64,000 nt of DNA from Algoriphagus boseongensis. Its GTDB lineage: Bacteria; Bacteroidota; Bacteroidia; Cytophagales; Cyclobacteriaceae. Below are positions 18,600 to 27,532 of this stretch, in pieces. Under the pieces are notes generated by a model. That model was not told the DNA's origin. It did not search any database and saw nothing but the letters and a program-made list of their open reading frames with translations. Each line of letters starts with the position of its first letter. Position 1 is the stretch's first letter. Location: the NCBI RefSeq assembly GCF_004362805.1, contig NZ_SNYF01000005.1, positions 665,788 through 729,787 on the forward strand, given 5' to 3'. The position numbers and the translations under genes are program-made.

Positions 18600-21587
18600 A
18601 TGAAATACTACCTGGCATTGCTGGCAGGTTTAGGTATCTGCGTGGAAGCTTTTGCTCAATCCACGCTATACCAGACTAGCCCTCAACAAATTTTGGACTA
18701 CAATCTGGAGCTTTTTGATAAGCAACTCTTTGCTGCTTCTGCCTTTGATAATTCCAGATTAATCAATCACACACTTACCGGAGAACAACAAAAATCAGCC
18801 GAACTTCATCGGGCCATGGCTGCTTTGCAGTTGGAAAGTCCTGATGGACCGGGCTTGATGAAGTCTTATATTTTTGATCACGGAAATCATCCTAGCGTAA
18901 CCACCGCAGGACTATACCTGGGAGATCATTTTTTCTACAAAAGAAATTACAAAGAAGCTTTGGAAGCTTTTGCTTTGGTGAAAGCAGATGGGCTGGGAGT
19001 CGAGAATAGAGCTGATGTCCTTTTCAAGCAAGGCTATTCAAATTTCCAATTGAAGAATTACAATCAAGCCGCACCTTTTTTCGATCAGGCAAAAACCTTG
19101 GGTCAGCCGATTAGCTTCGATGCCTATTATTACAGCGGTTTTATTGCCATGGAGCAAGGAAATTTTCAAAAGGCAATCACTGATCTTCAGGCCGCTTCAA
19201 AATCTGCCCAGTATGCTACAAAAGTCCCTTATCTGCTGACTGCCTTATATTACCAGCAAGGTCAATATGATCAGGCGATAAGTTATGCCGAACCTCTTTT
19301 AGCATCCGGGCAAAATCTGGATAGAAAAGAAACCATTCATTTGTATCTGGCGGAGACGTATTACGCGAAGAAGGATTTTGCCAATGCATCCAAAAACTAC
19401 GATGCTTTTATAAATGCCAGAAAAGGGGAGCTATCCCGTGAGGAAGTGTATAAAGCAGGGATTTCTTTCTTTGAAATCGGAAACTTCCAACGCGCTACAG
19501 ATTATCTCAAAGTATCTGCATCTGCTACCGACGAAATCGGTCAGGCTTCGAGCTATTACTTGGGGCATGCCTATTTGAAATTGGAGAATTTCCAGTTTGC
19601 ATCCAGTAGTTTTCAGGCAGCTTCAAAAACCTCATTCAATAAGTCGATTCAAGAAGAATCTCTTTTCAACTATGCGAAAGCAAATCTTCAGAAAGGAAGT
19701 TTCCAGATCGGGATTTCAGTTTTAGATGAGTATTTGGATACTTATCCTTCAGGGAAATTTAAAACCGATGCGGAAAATCTGCTTTCTGAAGCTTTGATCA
19801 ATACCAATGATTACCTCAGGGCAATTGATCAGATGGATAAAATTAAAACCAAATCTCCTAGAATTCAGGCTGCCTACCAGAAGGTGGCTTACTATCAGGC
19901 AATGGTGTATTACCGAGATCAAAAGTATAAGCCAGCTCTTGCCTATTTGGATAAATCTCAAGCTTTTCCTTCAGATCGGGACCTGTTGTTAGAAACTCAT
20001 TTTTGGAAAGGAGAAATCTTGGCAGCTGACGGAAATCTTCCTCAGGCTATCCGAGCTTATGAAGCCGTCCGTGCCATGAACCCGGCAACTTCTCATCCCT
20101 TTTTGATCAAAACCCATTATGGATTGGGTTATGCTTATTTCAATTCCCAGCAATACACCAAGGCCGAGGAGCAATTCCGTTTGTATACAGAGAAACTCAG
20201 AGGTCAATCTGAAAAACAAAATTATGACGATGCCTTGCTAAGACTAGGCGACTGTCAATATGTACAAAAGCGTTTCAAGGAATCGGAAGCCACTTTCCAA
20301 CGGGCCATCAATGAGCAGAATTCAGGCATTGATTATGCGTATTTCCGTTTGGCAGTAGTCCAGAATTTCCAGAATAAAAACAATGAAGCCTTATCCAACC
20401 TAGACAGATTGATTTCTGGGTTTCCTTCCAGCTTGCATCGAGAAGATGCTATGTTCCAAAAGGGTCAGATCAATCTTGAGGAAATTCGCTACAACGAAGC
20501 CTCCAATGCCTTTTCGGATTTGATTTCTACCAGACAAAGTTCCCCTTTTGTTCCTTTTGCTTTGGAAGGTAGAGCAGTCGCGAACTTTTCACTGAGAAAT
20601 TATGACCAGACGATTTCGGATTATAAGAAGATTCTCGACCAATATCCTAATTCGGAAAATGCTGAAACTGCACTCAAAGGCCTTCAGGAAACCTTGGCTT
20701 TGCAAGGCAGATCAGCAGAGTTCAGCGATTATTTGGCTAAGTATAAAAGTTCAAACCCTGGAGCTGGAAACGTTCAATCTCTGGAATTTGAGGCTGCAAA
20801 AAGCCTTTACCTAGATAAGAATTTTGCGCAGGCAGCAAGAGCTTTCGAAAGTTACCTTAGAAGCTATCCTCAGTCGGCTCAAAAAACTGAGGCGCTTTAT
20901 TTCGCAGGGGATGCTTTCTTGCAGGCAGGAGATACCGAAAGGGCTGTAGGATATTTCAAACAACTTGAAAAAGAGCCTGCTTCTCCTCAGCGAATTCGGG
21001 CTATTCAAAAACTTGGGACCATTGAATTGGACCGGGGTAATTATGCTGCTGCCATTCCGTATTTGGAAACTGCTTCCCAAAATGCCAGAAACAAAGTCGA
21101 GGAAGCTGAGGCTATTCAGGGTTTGATGATTGCGAATTTTGCGACAAAGAAATTTGCCCAATCCATCACCTATGCTGATCGCTTGGTGATCTTGGATGGT
21201 ATTTTGCCAGAAACTACCCCAACAGCCTTATTGACCAAGGCCAAAGCTCAAAAAGAATTGAAGCAAATTCCACAGGCTGAGTCTACTTTGAAGGCTTTGG
21301 TAAATGATTACAAAACCATCCAAGGTGCAGAAGGGCTTTACCTTTTGGCATTTTCTCTTCAGGAAAGAGGAGACATTCCTCAGTCCAATGATGTGATTTT
21401 TGATTCTTCCGGGCCATTCTCTGATTTCGATTTTTGGTATGGAAAAATGTTCTTGCTTTTAGCTGATAATTTCCTGAAAACCGGAGAAAATTTCCAGGCT
21501 AAGGCTACTCTGGAATCCATTGTGGAGAGATCCACCAATGCAGAAATTAAAGCCGAAGCAGCTGCTAAACTCAAAACCCTGAACTAA
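18600..21587 (+). CDS. Large exported multi-TPR protein (CpoB/YbgF-like architecture)
   Basis: A 995-residue periplasmic protein: signal peptide (LALLAGLGICVEAFAQ, cleavage near residue 20) followed by some 20 tetratricopeptide repeats to the C-terminus, many with the F..A...F / Y..A...Y spacing typical of outer-membrane-assembly TPR proteins (YNQAAPFFDQA, FAQAARAFESYL, YTKAEEQFRLY). It heads a collinear set: barrel protein 3 bases later, then SPOR, ExbB, ExbD and TonB-like genes. In Proteobacteria a TPR protein (CpoB) is encoded with the Tol-Pal system; here the role is inferred as a coordinator between barrel, peptidoglycan and Ton motor. Confidence 0.85.
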   Translation: MKYYLALLAGLGICVEAFAQSTLYQTSPQQILDYNLELFDKQLFAASAFDNSRLINHTLTGEQQKSAELHRAMAALQLESPDGPGLMKSYIFDHGNHPSVTTAGLYLGDHFFYKRNYKEALEAFALVKADGLGVENRADVLFKQGYSNFQLKNYNQAAPFFDQAKTLGQPISFDAYYYSGFIAMEQGNFQKAITDLQAASKSAQYATKVPYLLTALYYQQGQYDQAISYAEPLLASGQNLDRKETIHLYLAETYYAKKDFANASKNYDAFINARKGELSREEVYKAGISFFEIGNFQRATDYLKVSASATDEIGQASSYYLGHAYLKLENFQFASSSFQAASKTSFNKSIQEESLFNYAKANLQKGSFQIGISVLDEYLDTYPSGKFKTDAENLLSEALINTNDYLRAIDQMDKIKTKSPRIQAAYQKVAYYQAMVYYRDQKYKPALAYLDKSQAFPSDRDLLLETHFWKGEILAADGNLPQAIRAYEAVRAMNPATSHPFLIKTHYGLGYAYFNSQQYTKAEEQFRLYTEKLRGQSEKQNYDDALLRLGDCQYVQKRFKESEATFQRAINEQNSGIDYAYFRLAVVQNFQNKNNEALSNLDRLISGFPSSLHREDAMFQKGQINLEEIRYNEASNAFSDLISTRQSSPFVPFALEGRAVANFSLRNYDQTISDYKKILDQYPNSENAETALKGLQETLALQGRSAEFSDYLAKYKSSNPGAGNVQSLEFEAAKSLYLDKNFAQAARAFESYLRSYPQSAQKTEALYFAGDAFLQAGDTERAVGYFKQLEKEPASPQRIRAIQKLGTIELDRGNYAAAIPYLETASQNARNKVEEAEAIQGLMIANFATKKFAQSITYADRLVILDGILPETTPTALLTKAKAQKELKQIPQAESTLKALVNDYKTIQGAEGLYLLAFSLQERGDIPQSNDVIFDSSGPFSDFDFWYGKMFLLLADNFLKTGENFQAKATLESIVERSTNAEIKAEAAAKLKTLN

Positions 21588-21590
21588 ACC

Positions 21591-23297
21591 ATGAAAAGAC
21601 TATTTCTTCCATTGATTTTTATCGGAGTTGGATTGCTTAGCAAAACCGATCTGATGGCTCAAACCGAAAAAAGAGGCGAAGTTCAGGATCAGGAATTTGT
21701 TATCAGAAAGGACCGGGTTTTGACTGTTCCTGCGCAGCCCCGCGTATTTGAGCGATTGCCGGTACTTCCACAGCCTTCCGGAATTCAGGATTTCCGCTAC
21801 TCGGTCACGCCTTATTTCCTAAAAATTCCAGCTTTGACTCTTCAGCCAACGGCAGTTCAAAAAGACTACAGACAACCTAAATTGGATCTGTATTCGGGAT
21901 ATGTGAGGGCAGGTTATGGGAATTTTGATTCCCCCTTATTGGAGGCCAGATTTATGTCCATCAGTCCTGATCCGGTGAGTTATTCAGTGAATTTTAAGCA
22001 TCAGGGATTCAGAAAAGGCCCTGCTGGAACCTATCAGGATATAAGTCCCGAGAGCCATACCTTATTTTCTGGTGATTTAGGCTATTTTCTGAGTGCTGCA
22101 GAAATTTATGGAGGCCTGAATTGGGCTCAGGACAAGTATTCCTTTTATGGGGAAGATCCAAACTTCCAGATTCCAAATGAGGCAGATTGGAATGATCCGA
22201 TCGTGCAGAGTAATATCCTCAACAATTTTCAAATCTTTGGAGGAATTCGGGATATAGAAAAAGTAGGCCCATTTTCTTACGATGCGCAGTTGAGATTTAG
22301 AACTTTCAAAGACAGCTACCTAGCCAAGGAAAATGAATTTGGAGTTCGTGGAGAAGGAAAGTTCAGAACTGATTCTGATTGGTCAGGAAAAGTGGGAGTA
22401 GAGTATTTTTCCACCAGCCCTAGTAATGAGTCCTATGAGATTACCAGAAGTTATTTCGGGATTAGACCGAGGATTTCTTACGATTATGAGGCATTCCGAT
22501 TTACTGCAGGGATCAATGTAGTTTCCGAAGATGATTCTATCCCAGGAAAAGAAAGTGATTTTAGGATCTTTCCAGTGTTAAAAGCCAGTTATCAGTTTGC
22601 AGAAGAATTTGGCTTCTTCGCTGAGTTTTCCGGTGATGTAAATCTAAATACCTATTTCGGCTTTGTTCAGGAAAACCCCTTTTTGGGTCCTGACACCAGA
22701 TTATTAAATACAGTAAACAATTACAAAGTAGATGGTGGGATAGAGGGACAATTTCAGGAAACCTTCCATTACCGAGCTGGAATAGACCTGAGTCGATATA
22801 ATAACCTTCATTTCTTTGTAAACAGCATGGCAGATTCTGCAAGGTTTGATATCGTTTATGATGAGAAAACCACTGTGGTGAATGTCAATGCAGAACTTGG
22901 ATTTAAATTCAGCGAAACCTATTCCTTAGGTTCTAGATTGGATTTGTTTCAATACAGCCTTTCTACAGAAGCGGAAGCTTGGCATCGCCCGGTTTGGGAA
23001 TTTAGAGTCAACAACCAAATCAAGCCTTTTGAAAAATTACTGATTCAGGCCAATTTGAATTTTATGGGAGGGCTGAAAGCAAGAGGTATAAATACTGTTG
23101 AAATAAATCCCCCAGTGCAGGAGGTTGTAAATTTGAAAACCATAGCTGATATCCAGCTAAAAGCTGATTTTAAAATCACGGATAGGATATCTGTTTTTGC
23201 AGAGGGAAATAATCTCACCAATGGTCAAAACATGCGCTGGCTAAACTATCCGGTTCGTGGAGTGCAGTTGATAGGAGGGGCAAGCTTCAAATTCTGA
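21591..23297 (+). CDS. TonB-dependent-receptor-like outer-membrane barrel without plug domain
   Basis: A 568-residue protein with a signal peptide (LIFIGVGLLSKTDLMAQ). After a roughly 80-residue N-terminal segment (VIRKDRVLTVPAQPRVFERLP), the sequence goes straight into amphipathic beta strands (YSGYVRAGYGNF, SYSVNFKHQGF) that run to a terminal strand ending in Phe (GASFKF). The last part resembles TonB receptor barrels (ISVFAEGNNLTNGQNM). I see no plug domain and no carboxypeptidase-like N-terminal extension, both usual in Bacteroidota receptors. The position directly upstream of the SPOR/ExbB/ExbD/TonB-like genes makes it the likely outer-membrane partner of that motor. Confidence 0.8.
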   Translation: MKRLFLPLIFIGVGLLSKTDLMAQTEKRGEVQDQEFVIRKDRVLTVPAQPRVFERLPVLPQPSGIQDFRYSVTPYFLKIPALTLQPTAVQKDYRQPKLDLYSGYVRAGYGNFDSPLLEARFMSISPDPVSYSVNFKHQGFRKGPAGTYQDISPESHTLFSGDLGYFLSAAEIYGGLNWAQDKYSFYGEDPNFQIPNEADWNDPIVQSNILNNFQIFGGIRDIEKVGPFSYDAQLRFRTFKDSYLAKENEFGVRGEGKFRTDSDWSGKVGVEYFSTSPSNESYEITRSYFGIRPRISYDYEAFRFTAGINVVSEDDSIPGKESDFRIFPVLKASYQFAEEFGFFAEFSGDVNLNTYFGFVQENPFLGPDTRLLNTVNNYKVDGGIEGQFQETFHYRAGIDLSRYNNLHFFVNSMADSARFDIVYDEKTTVVNVNAELGFKFSETYSLGSRLDLFQYSLSTEAEAWHRPVWEFRVNNQIKPFEKLLIQANLNFMGGLKARGINTVEINPPVQEVVNLKTIADIQLKADFKITDRISVFAEGNNLTNGQNMRWLNYPVRGVQLIGGASFKF

Positions 23298-23314
23298 TAA
23301 ACTGCAACGAAAAG

Positions 23315-23346
23315 GTTGGGCTTTCCACCGATTTGGATTAGTTTCG
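23315..23346 (+). promoter_or_regulatory. Candidate internal promoter upstream of the SPOR gene
   Basis: In the 67-base gap, GTTG at 23315-23318 and TAGTTTCG at 23339-23346 (7 of 8 to TAnnTTTG) are separated by 20 bases, the expected spacing. It could give the SPOR-ExbB-ExbD-TonB genes expression independent of the two upstream genes. Confidence 0.4.
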
Positions 23347-23364
23347 TAGCTTTCCTTTTTAGCT

Positions 23365-24201
23365 ATGGCAGTAAAAGATTCAGGTAAACAAGTTTGGTCT
23401 GACCCTAAAGATTATGGGCTTCCTTGGGTAGAAATCAAACCTTTGAAACCAAAATCAGAGGTTGTTGCTCCTAAAGTTGAACCTGTAGAAAAGATTCAGA
23501 CTGAGGTAGAAAAGCCTGTTTCGGCCCCTGAACCTGTAATTGAGACTCCAAAAGTCATTGCTAAAGAAGAGAAAAAGCCTGCTCAGGAAAAGAAAACTAC
23601 CTCAGAAAAACCCGCAAAAGCTACTCCAAAAAAAGAAGCCAAATCCAGTGGTTCATGGGTTTGGATAGTTGTTGTTTTTGCTTTGCTATTAGTTTCCGCC
23701 ATCATTTGGCAATTGCAAACTGGCAATCAAAGTGAATTGCCAGTACAAGAAAAATCTGTTCCAGCAGCTAATGAACCTGTAATTACTACCGCACCAGAGC
23801 AATCCAACACAGAAATTGCTTCTGCTGAAGAAACTCAAGCTTCTGAAACCCAAGAAGCAAAAGAAAATATCCCCGTAGAAAATCCTAATATTTCTAAACC
23901 CACCGATTCTGGTACAACAATTGCCAATAATGTATCTGGAAAATTGATCCGAATCGAGGCTCAAGAGGAAAGACCACAGTATTTTATTGTAGTAGGAAGT
24001 TTGCCAAATGAAGCAGATGCTTTGAAGCTAGCTCCTAATTATCAAGCCAAATCTGCTGAGGTCTATCTAATTCTTCCTTATGCTGAAAGCTCCAATTTCA
24101 GATTGGCAATTGGCAAATACAGAAGTTTTAGAGTAGCCGCTGAAGAACTCGAGAAGATCAAATCCCAATACACCGAAGAATTGTGGATTTTGAAATATTA
24201 A
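23365..24201 (+). CDS. SPOR domain inner-membrane protein
   Basis: A 278-residue single-pass protein. Residues 1-93 are cytoplasmic and rich in Lys, Glu and Pro; a membrane segment follows (SWVWIVVVFALLLVSAIIW, about 96-115), then a periplasmic Glu/Thr-rich linker, then a C-terminal SPOR domain from about 203 (YFIVVGSLPNEADALKLAPN to LWILKY). SPOR domains bind peptidoglycan strands stripped of stem peptides, which accumulate at division sites. The gene ends one base before the ExbB/TolQ gene, so it is part of the motor operon. The role is inferred as targeting the complex to the septum or to remodelled wall. Confidence 0.85.
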   Translation: MAVKDSGKQVWSDPKDYGLPWVEIKPLKPKSEVVAPKVEPVEKIQTEVEKPVSAPEPVIETPKVIAKEEKKPAQEKKTTSEKPAKATPKKEAKSSGSWVWIVVVFALLLVSAIIWQLQTGNQSELPVQEKSVPAANEPVITTAPEQSNTEIASAEETQASETQEAKENIPVENPNISKPTDSGTTIANNVSGKLIRIEAQEERPQYFIVVGSLPNEADALKLAPNYQAKSAEVYLILPYAESSNFRLAIGKYRSFRVAAEELEKIKSQYTEELWILKY

Positions 24202-24202
24202 T

Positions 24203-24892
24203 ATGATCCTTCTCCAAACCCTATCAGTTGACTCACTGGCTACGGCCGACACTTTAGCTGCAGAAGCTACCAAAGAAAACATCGGATTATTAGACCTTCT
24301 GATCAAAGGAGGGTATATGATGATTCCTTTGTATTTGCTCTTTATTCTGGCGATTTTCATTTTTGTTCAGAAATTGCTTACCCTGAAAAAAGCCTCCAAA
24401 ACCCCTTCCCATTTGCTGGATCAGGTGAAAGTTTTGGTACAAAGCGGTCAAATAGAAAAAGCGAAGGCTTTATGTATGGGAGAAAATACTCCTGTAGCCA
24501 ATATGATTTCGAAAGGCATTGAACGAATAGGTTCACCTTTGAAGAATATCGAAGTCTCTATCGAGAACGTAGGTAAAATTGAAATTTACAAACTGGAAAA
24601 GAATCTCGGTCTACTTGCTACTGTAGCAGGAGCGGCTCCGATGATCGGTTTCTTGGGAACTGTGACCGGGATGATCCAGGCATTTATTTCCATCGCTCAG
24701 GAAGAAGGTATGGTTTCTCCAAAACTCCTTTCCATGGGTATTTATGAAGCCATGATTACCACGGCAACTGGTCTTGTGGTCGGCATTGTAGCCTATTTGG
24801 GATACAATTACCTGGTAACCCAGGTTTCTAAACTGGTGCACAACATGGAATACACTTCCATTGAGTTTATTGATCTTCTTCAGGATAAGTAA
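24203..24892 (+). CDS. MotA/TolQ/ExbB proton channel family protein
   Basis: A 229-residue inner-membrane stator subunit. There are three membrane segments: about 37-58 (GYMMIPLYLLFILAIFIFVQ), 134-157 (LGLLATVAGAAPMIGFLGTVTG) and 190-212 (TTATGLVVGIVAYLGYNYLV). The GFLGTVTGMI and ITTATGLVVGI patterns are the ExbB/TolQ hallmarks lining the proton path. With the next gene it should form the proton-driven motor that energises the TonB-like protein. Gaps to both neighbours are 1-2 bases. Confidence 0.93.
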   Translation: MILLQTLSVDSLATADTLAAEATKENIGLLDLLIKGGYMMIPLYLLFILAIFIFVQKLLTLKKASKTPSHLLDQVKVLVQSGQIEKAKALCMGENTPVANMISKGIERIGSPLKNIEVSIENVGKIEIYKLEKNLGLLATVAGAAPMIGFLGTVTGMIQAFISIAQEEGMVSPKLLSMGIYEAMITTATGLVVGIVAYLGYNYLVTQVSKLVHNMEYTSIEFIDLLQDK

Positions 24893-24894
24893 TC

Positions 24895-25284
24895 ATGGGA
24901 TTCCAACAAAAAAATAAGGTTGATGCAGCATTTAGCATGTCTTCAATGACGGATATTATTTTCCTGTTGTTGATTTTCTTCATGTTGACTTCCTCATTTA
25001 TCACACCGTCTGGTTTGCCGGTAAATTTACCTTCCAGCGAGACCTCCGACATCGTGATGCAGGAAGTGACGGTATCCGTGACCAAAGACCTTCGCTATTC
25101 GGTCAATGATAAAATTGTAAGCAGAGATCAAATCAAGGCTGAATTGACGACTTTACTGGAAGGGAAAAAGGGACAAGTAGTCCTCCATATTGACAAAGAA
25201 GTACCTGTTGAATATTTAGTGGAAATTGGTGGAATTGCAGCAGGCCTAGAGGCCAATGTTTCAATCGCCACGCAACCTTACTAA
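24895..25284 (+). CDS. ExbD/TolR family biopolymer transport protein
   Basis: A 129-residue single-pass protein that pairs with ExbB/TolQ. The N-terminal helix (MTDIIFLLLIFFMLTSSF) carries Asp20, the position of the essential proton-carrying aspartate of ExbD and TolR. The periplasmic domain is of normal size and ends in the swapped-strand region (GIAAGLEANVSIATQPY). Only one ExbD is present, whereas many Bacteroidota Ton systems have two; this resembles Tol-type stoichiometry. The next gene follows after two bases. Confidence 0.92.
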   Translation: MGFQQKNKVDAAFSMSSMTDIIFLLLIFFMLTSSFITPSGLPVNLPSSETSDIVMQEVTVSVTKDLRYSVNDKIVSRDQIKAELTTLLEGKKGQVVLHIDKEVPVEYLVEIGGIAAGLEANVSIATQPY

Positions 25285-25286
25285 TC

Positions 25287-26243
25287 ATGCAAGCTTGGGA
25301 TTCTGATCAGATAGAAAAAGACAGTAAGCGAAAATCCGCCATTGTGACGATTGTGCTCAATGTGTTGCTTTTGCTTGCCTTTTATTTCATCGTGGTTTGG
25401 AAGCAACCCATTCCTCCTTTACCGACCTATGGTTTGGAATTGAATCTTGGTTTTACAGATACGGGTTCAGGAAATAGGAATAGCCCAAATGCACCTTCTG
25501 AAACTCCTTCCCAAAGCGTAGAACAGGCAGCTCCGGGAGAAGTAGCTCCAGTAGTTACTCAACCCGCTACTCCTGCTCCAAGCCCAAAAACTGAAACAGC
25601 AAAGCCTAAAGCTTCTTCGAAACCTGCTGCCAATCAAGCGGTAACTACGAAGCCATCCCCAATCAAAGGGGAAGAGAAAGCCGCTGTTGAGACCAAAAAG
25701 CCTCAACCTACCAAGACTGAACCTACCAAGACAGTAACTACCCCTGCGAAATCAGAAGCAGAGACCACTACTCAAAAAGCACCGGAGCAACCAAAAATTG
25801 ACCAAAGAGCCATTTTTGGAGCAGGAGGTACTTCAGGTAAAAGTTCCACTCCAGCGTCTGGAGGAGCCCAAGGATCATCAAATGCTAAAGGAGATGAAGG
25901 TAAACCAACAGGGACAGTGGATGGTAGAGCAATTATGGGTGAGGGAAGCGGAAAAGGAACCAATTCTGGCTCGGGTTATAGTTTGGACCTTGCTGGTTGG
26001 GACTTTGCTTCCAGACCTAATATCAATGACCGAGTTTCTACCAGAAACGGTAGGATTGTTTTCAAAATTACTGTTGATGATTCAGGCAGGGTAGTTCAGG
26101 CAGTTCCTTTGGAGTACAATGTTTCAAATGATGTCTTAGCCTATTACCGTCAGGTGGTTAATCAAATTACTTTTAAGAAATCAGGTGGGACGGCTGCTGA
26201 TTTTTCCAGCGGTAAAATCACCTTTTTGATTCAGGTTGATTAA
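25287..26243 (+). CDS. TonB/TolA-like energy transducer
   Basis: A 318-residue protein. A membrane helix at about 19-37 (IVTIVLNVLLLLAFYFIVVW) anchors it. A periplasmic spacer (40-170) is rich in Pro, Thr and Lys; a Gly/Ser region (171-235) follows; the C-terminal 80 residues form a TonB-like domain (NGRIVFKITVDDSGRVVQAV, VNQITFKKS, ITFLIQVD). Within the Gly/Ser region the motif [IV]-D-x-R-A-I-x-G-x-G occurs twice exactly 40 residues apart (171-180 and 211-220). There is no HxxP-type SxxH signature visible in the helix. It should couple the ExbB/ExbD motor to an outer-membrane partner, most simply the barrel encoded at 21591. Confidence 0.85.
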   Translation: MQAWDSDQIEKDSKRKSAIVTIVLNVLLLLAFYFIVVWKQPIPPLPTYGLELNLGFTDTGSGNRNSPNAPSETPSQSVEQAAPGEVAPVVTQPATPAPSPKTETAKPKASSKPAANQAVTTKPSPIKGEEKAAVETKKPQPTKTEPTKTVTTPAKSEAETTTQKAPEQPKIDQRAIFGAGGTSGKSSTPASGGAQGSSNAKGDEGKPTGTVDGRAIMGEGSGKGTNSGSGYSLDLAGWDFASRPNINDRVSTRNGRIVFKITVDDSGRVVQAVPLEYNVSNDVLAYYRQVVNQITFKKSGGTAADFSSGKITFLIQVD

Positions 26244-26245
26244 GT

Positions 26246-27532
26246 ATGAATTACCAGGAAACGCTGGATTACCTTTATAATTCCCTTCCTATGTTTCAGC
26301 GCATCGGCGCTGCAGCATTTAAAAAAGACTTGAGTAATACACTTGCGCTTTGTGCGCATTTAGGTAACCCGGAAAGAAAATTTAAAACCATTCACGTGGC
26401 CGGTACCAATGGAAAGGGGAGTACTTCTCATTCCTTGGCTGCAATTCTCCAATCTGCTGGATACAAAACTGGTTTATATACTTCCCCTCATTTAAAATCC
26501 TTTGGAGAAAGAACCCGAATTAACGGGGTCGAAATGGAGGAGGAAGCAGTAATCCGTTTTGTAGAAGAGAATAAATCCTTTTTGGAGGAGCTAAAGCCTA
26601 GTTTCTTTGAAATGACCGTAGGTATGGCTTTTTGGTATTTCGCGGAAAAGCAAGTGGATATAGCTGTCATAGAAGTTGGCATGGGAGGCAGACTGGATAG
26701 TACTAATGTGATCCTTCCGGAAATATCCATAATTACTAATATTGGATGGGATCACATGCAGTTTCTGGGAGATACTTTGCCTAAGATCGCCTCTGAAAAG
26801 GCTGGTATTATCAAGCCCAATACCCCGGTAATCATCAGCCAAACTCAGGAAGAAACCACTCCCGTTTTTCACGAAATAGCCAATTCTTTACATGCGCCGA
26901 TCATTTTTGCTGATCAGCATTTTCGGGTTACAAAGAAATCTGAACAAAGCGGCAAGGCAGGATACTCTGTTGAATGCCATGAAAAATCCTTTAAGATCAC
27001 TTTGGGTTTACTCGGGAATTATCAGCGATTTAACCTTCCCGGAATTTTAGAAGCAGTGGTTCAATTGCGAAAGAAAGGTTGGGAGATTTCTGAGCAAGCT
27101 TTGGCAGAGGGCCTGGAAAATGTCACACAATTGACAGGATTGAAAGGCAGATGGCAGATACTTGGTGAAAATCCTTTAGTGATTGCGGATACGGGGCATA
27201 ATGAACCCGGAATCAGGGAGATTTTGGATCAGCTGAAAACCTATTCTTTTTCCAAGCTTTGGATGGTTTTGGGGATGGTTCAGGATAAGGATATTTCTAA
27301 AATCCTTGCTCTTCTTCCTAAAGATGCCACTTATGTTTTTTGCAATGCGGATTTACCTCGGGCTTTACCGGCATCTCAATTGGCTGAAAAAGCTTCTCAA
27401 TTTGATTTAAAGGGATTTATTATCCCCAATGTCAATGATGCTTTAAACTTTGCCAGAAAAAATGCGAGTTCGAATGACTTGATATTTATCGGAGGCAGTA
27501 CTTTTGTGGTCGCAGAAATCGACGATCTTTAA
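26246..27532 (+). CDS. folC: Folylpolyglutamate synthase / dihydrofolate synthase
   Basis: ATP-dependent ligase adding glutamate to folates, and probably also to dihydropteroate. The 428-residue length and the opening YQETLDYLYNSLPMFQRIG fit FolC. The ATP loop GTNGKGSTSHSLAAIL, the GLYTSPHL motif, the Mur-ligase-like GGRLDSTN and GWDHMQFLG signatures and the C-terminal ADTGHNEPG are all present. The start is two bases after the TonB-like stop and the trmB start is directly after its own stop, so it is read as part of the long operon although metabolically unrelated. Confidence 0.95.
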   Translation: MNYQETLDYLYNSLPMFQRIGAAAFKKDLSNTLALCAHLGNPERKFKTIHVAGTNGKGSTSHSLAAILQSAGYKTGLYTSPHLKSFGERTRINGVEMEEEAVIRFVEENKSFLEELKPSFFEMTVGMAFWYFAEKQVDIAVIEVGMGGRLDSTNVILPEISIITNIGWDHMQFLGDTLPKIASEKAGIIKPNTPVIISQTQEETTPVFHEIANSLHAPIIFADQHFRVTKKSEQSGKAGYSVECHEKSFKITLGLLGNYQRFNLPGILEAVVQLRKKGWEISEQALAEGLENVTQLTGLKGRWQILGENPLVIADTGHNEPGIREILDQLKTYSFSKLWMVLGMVQDKDISKILALLPKDATYVFCNADLPRALPASQLAEKASQFDLKGFIIPNVNDALNFARKNASSNDLIFIGGSTFVVAEIDDL

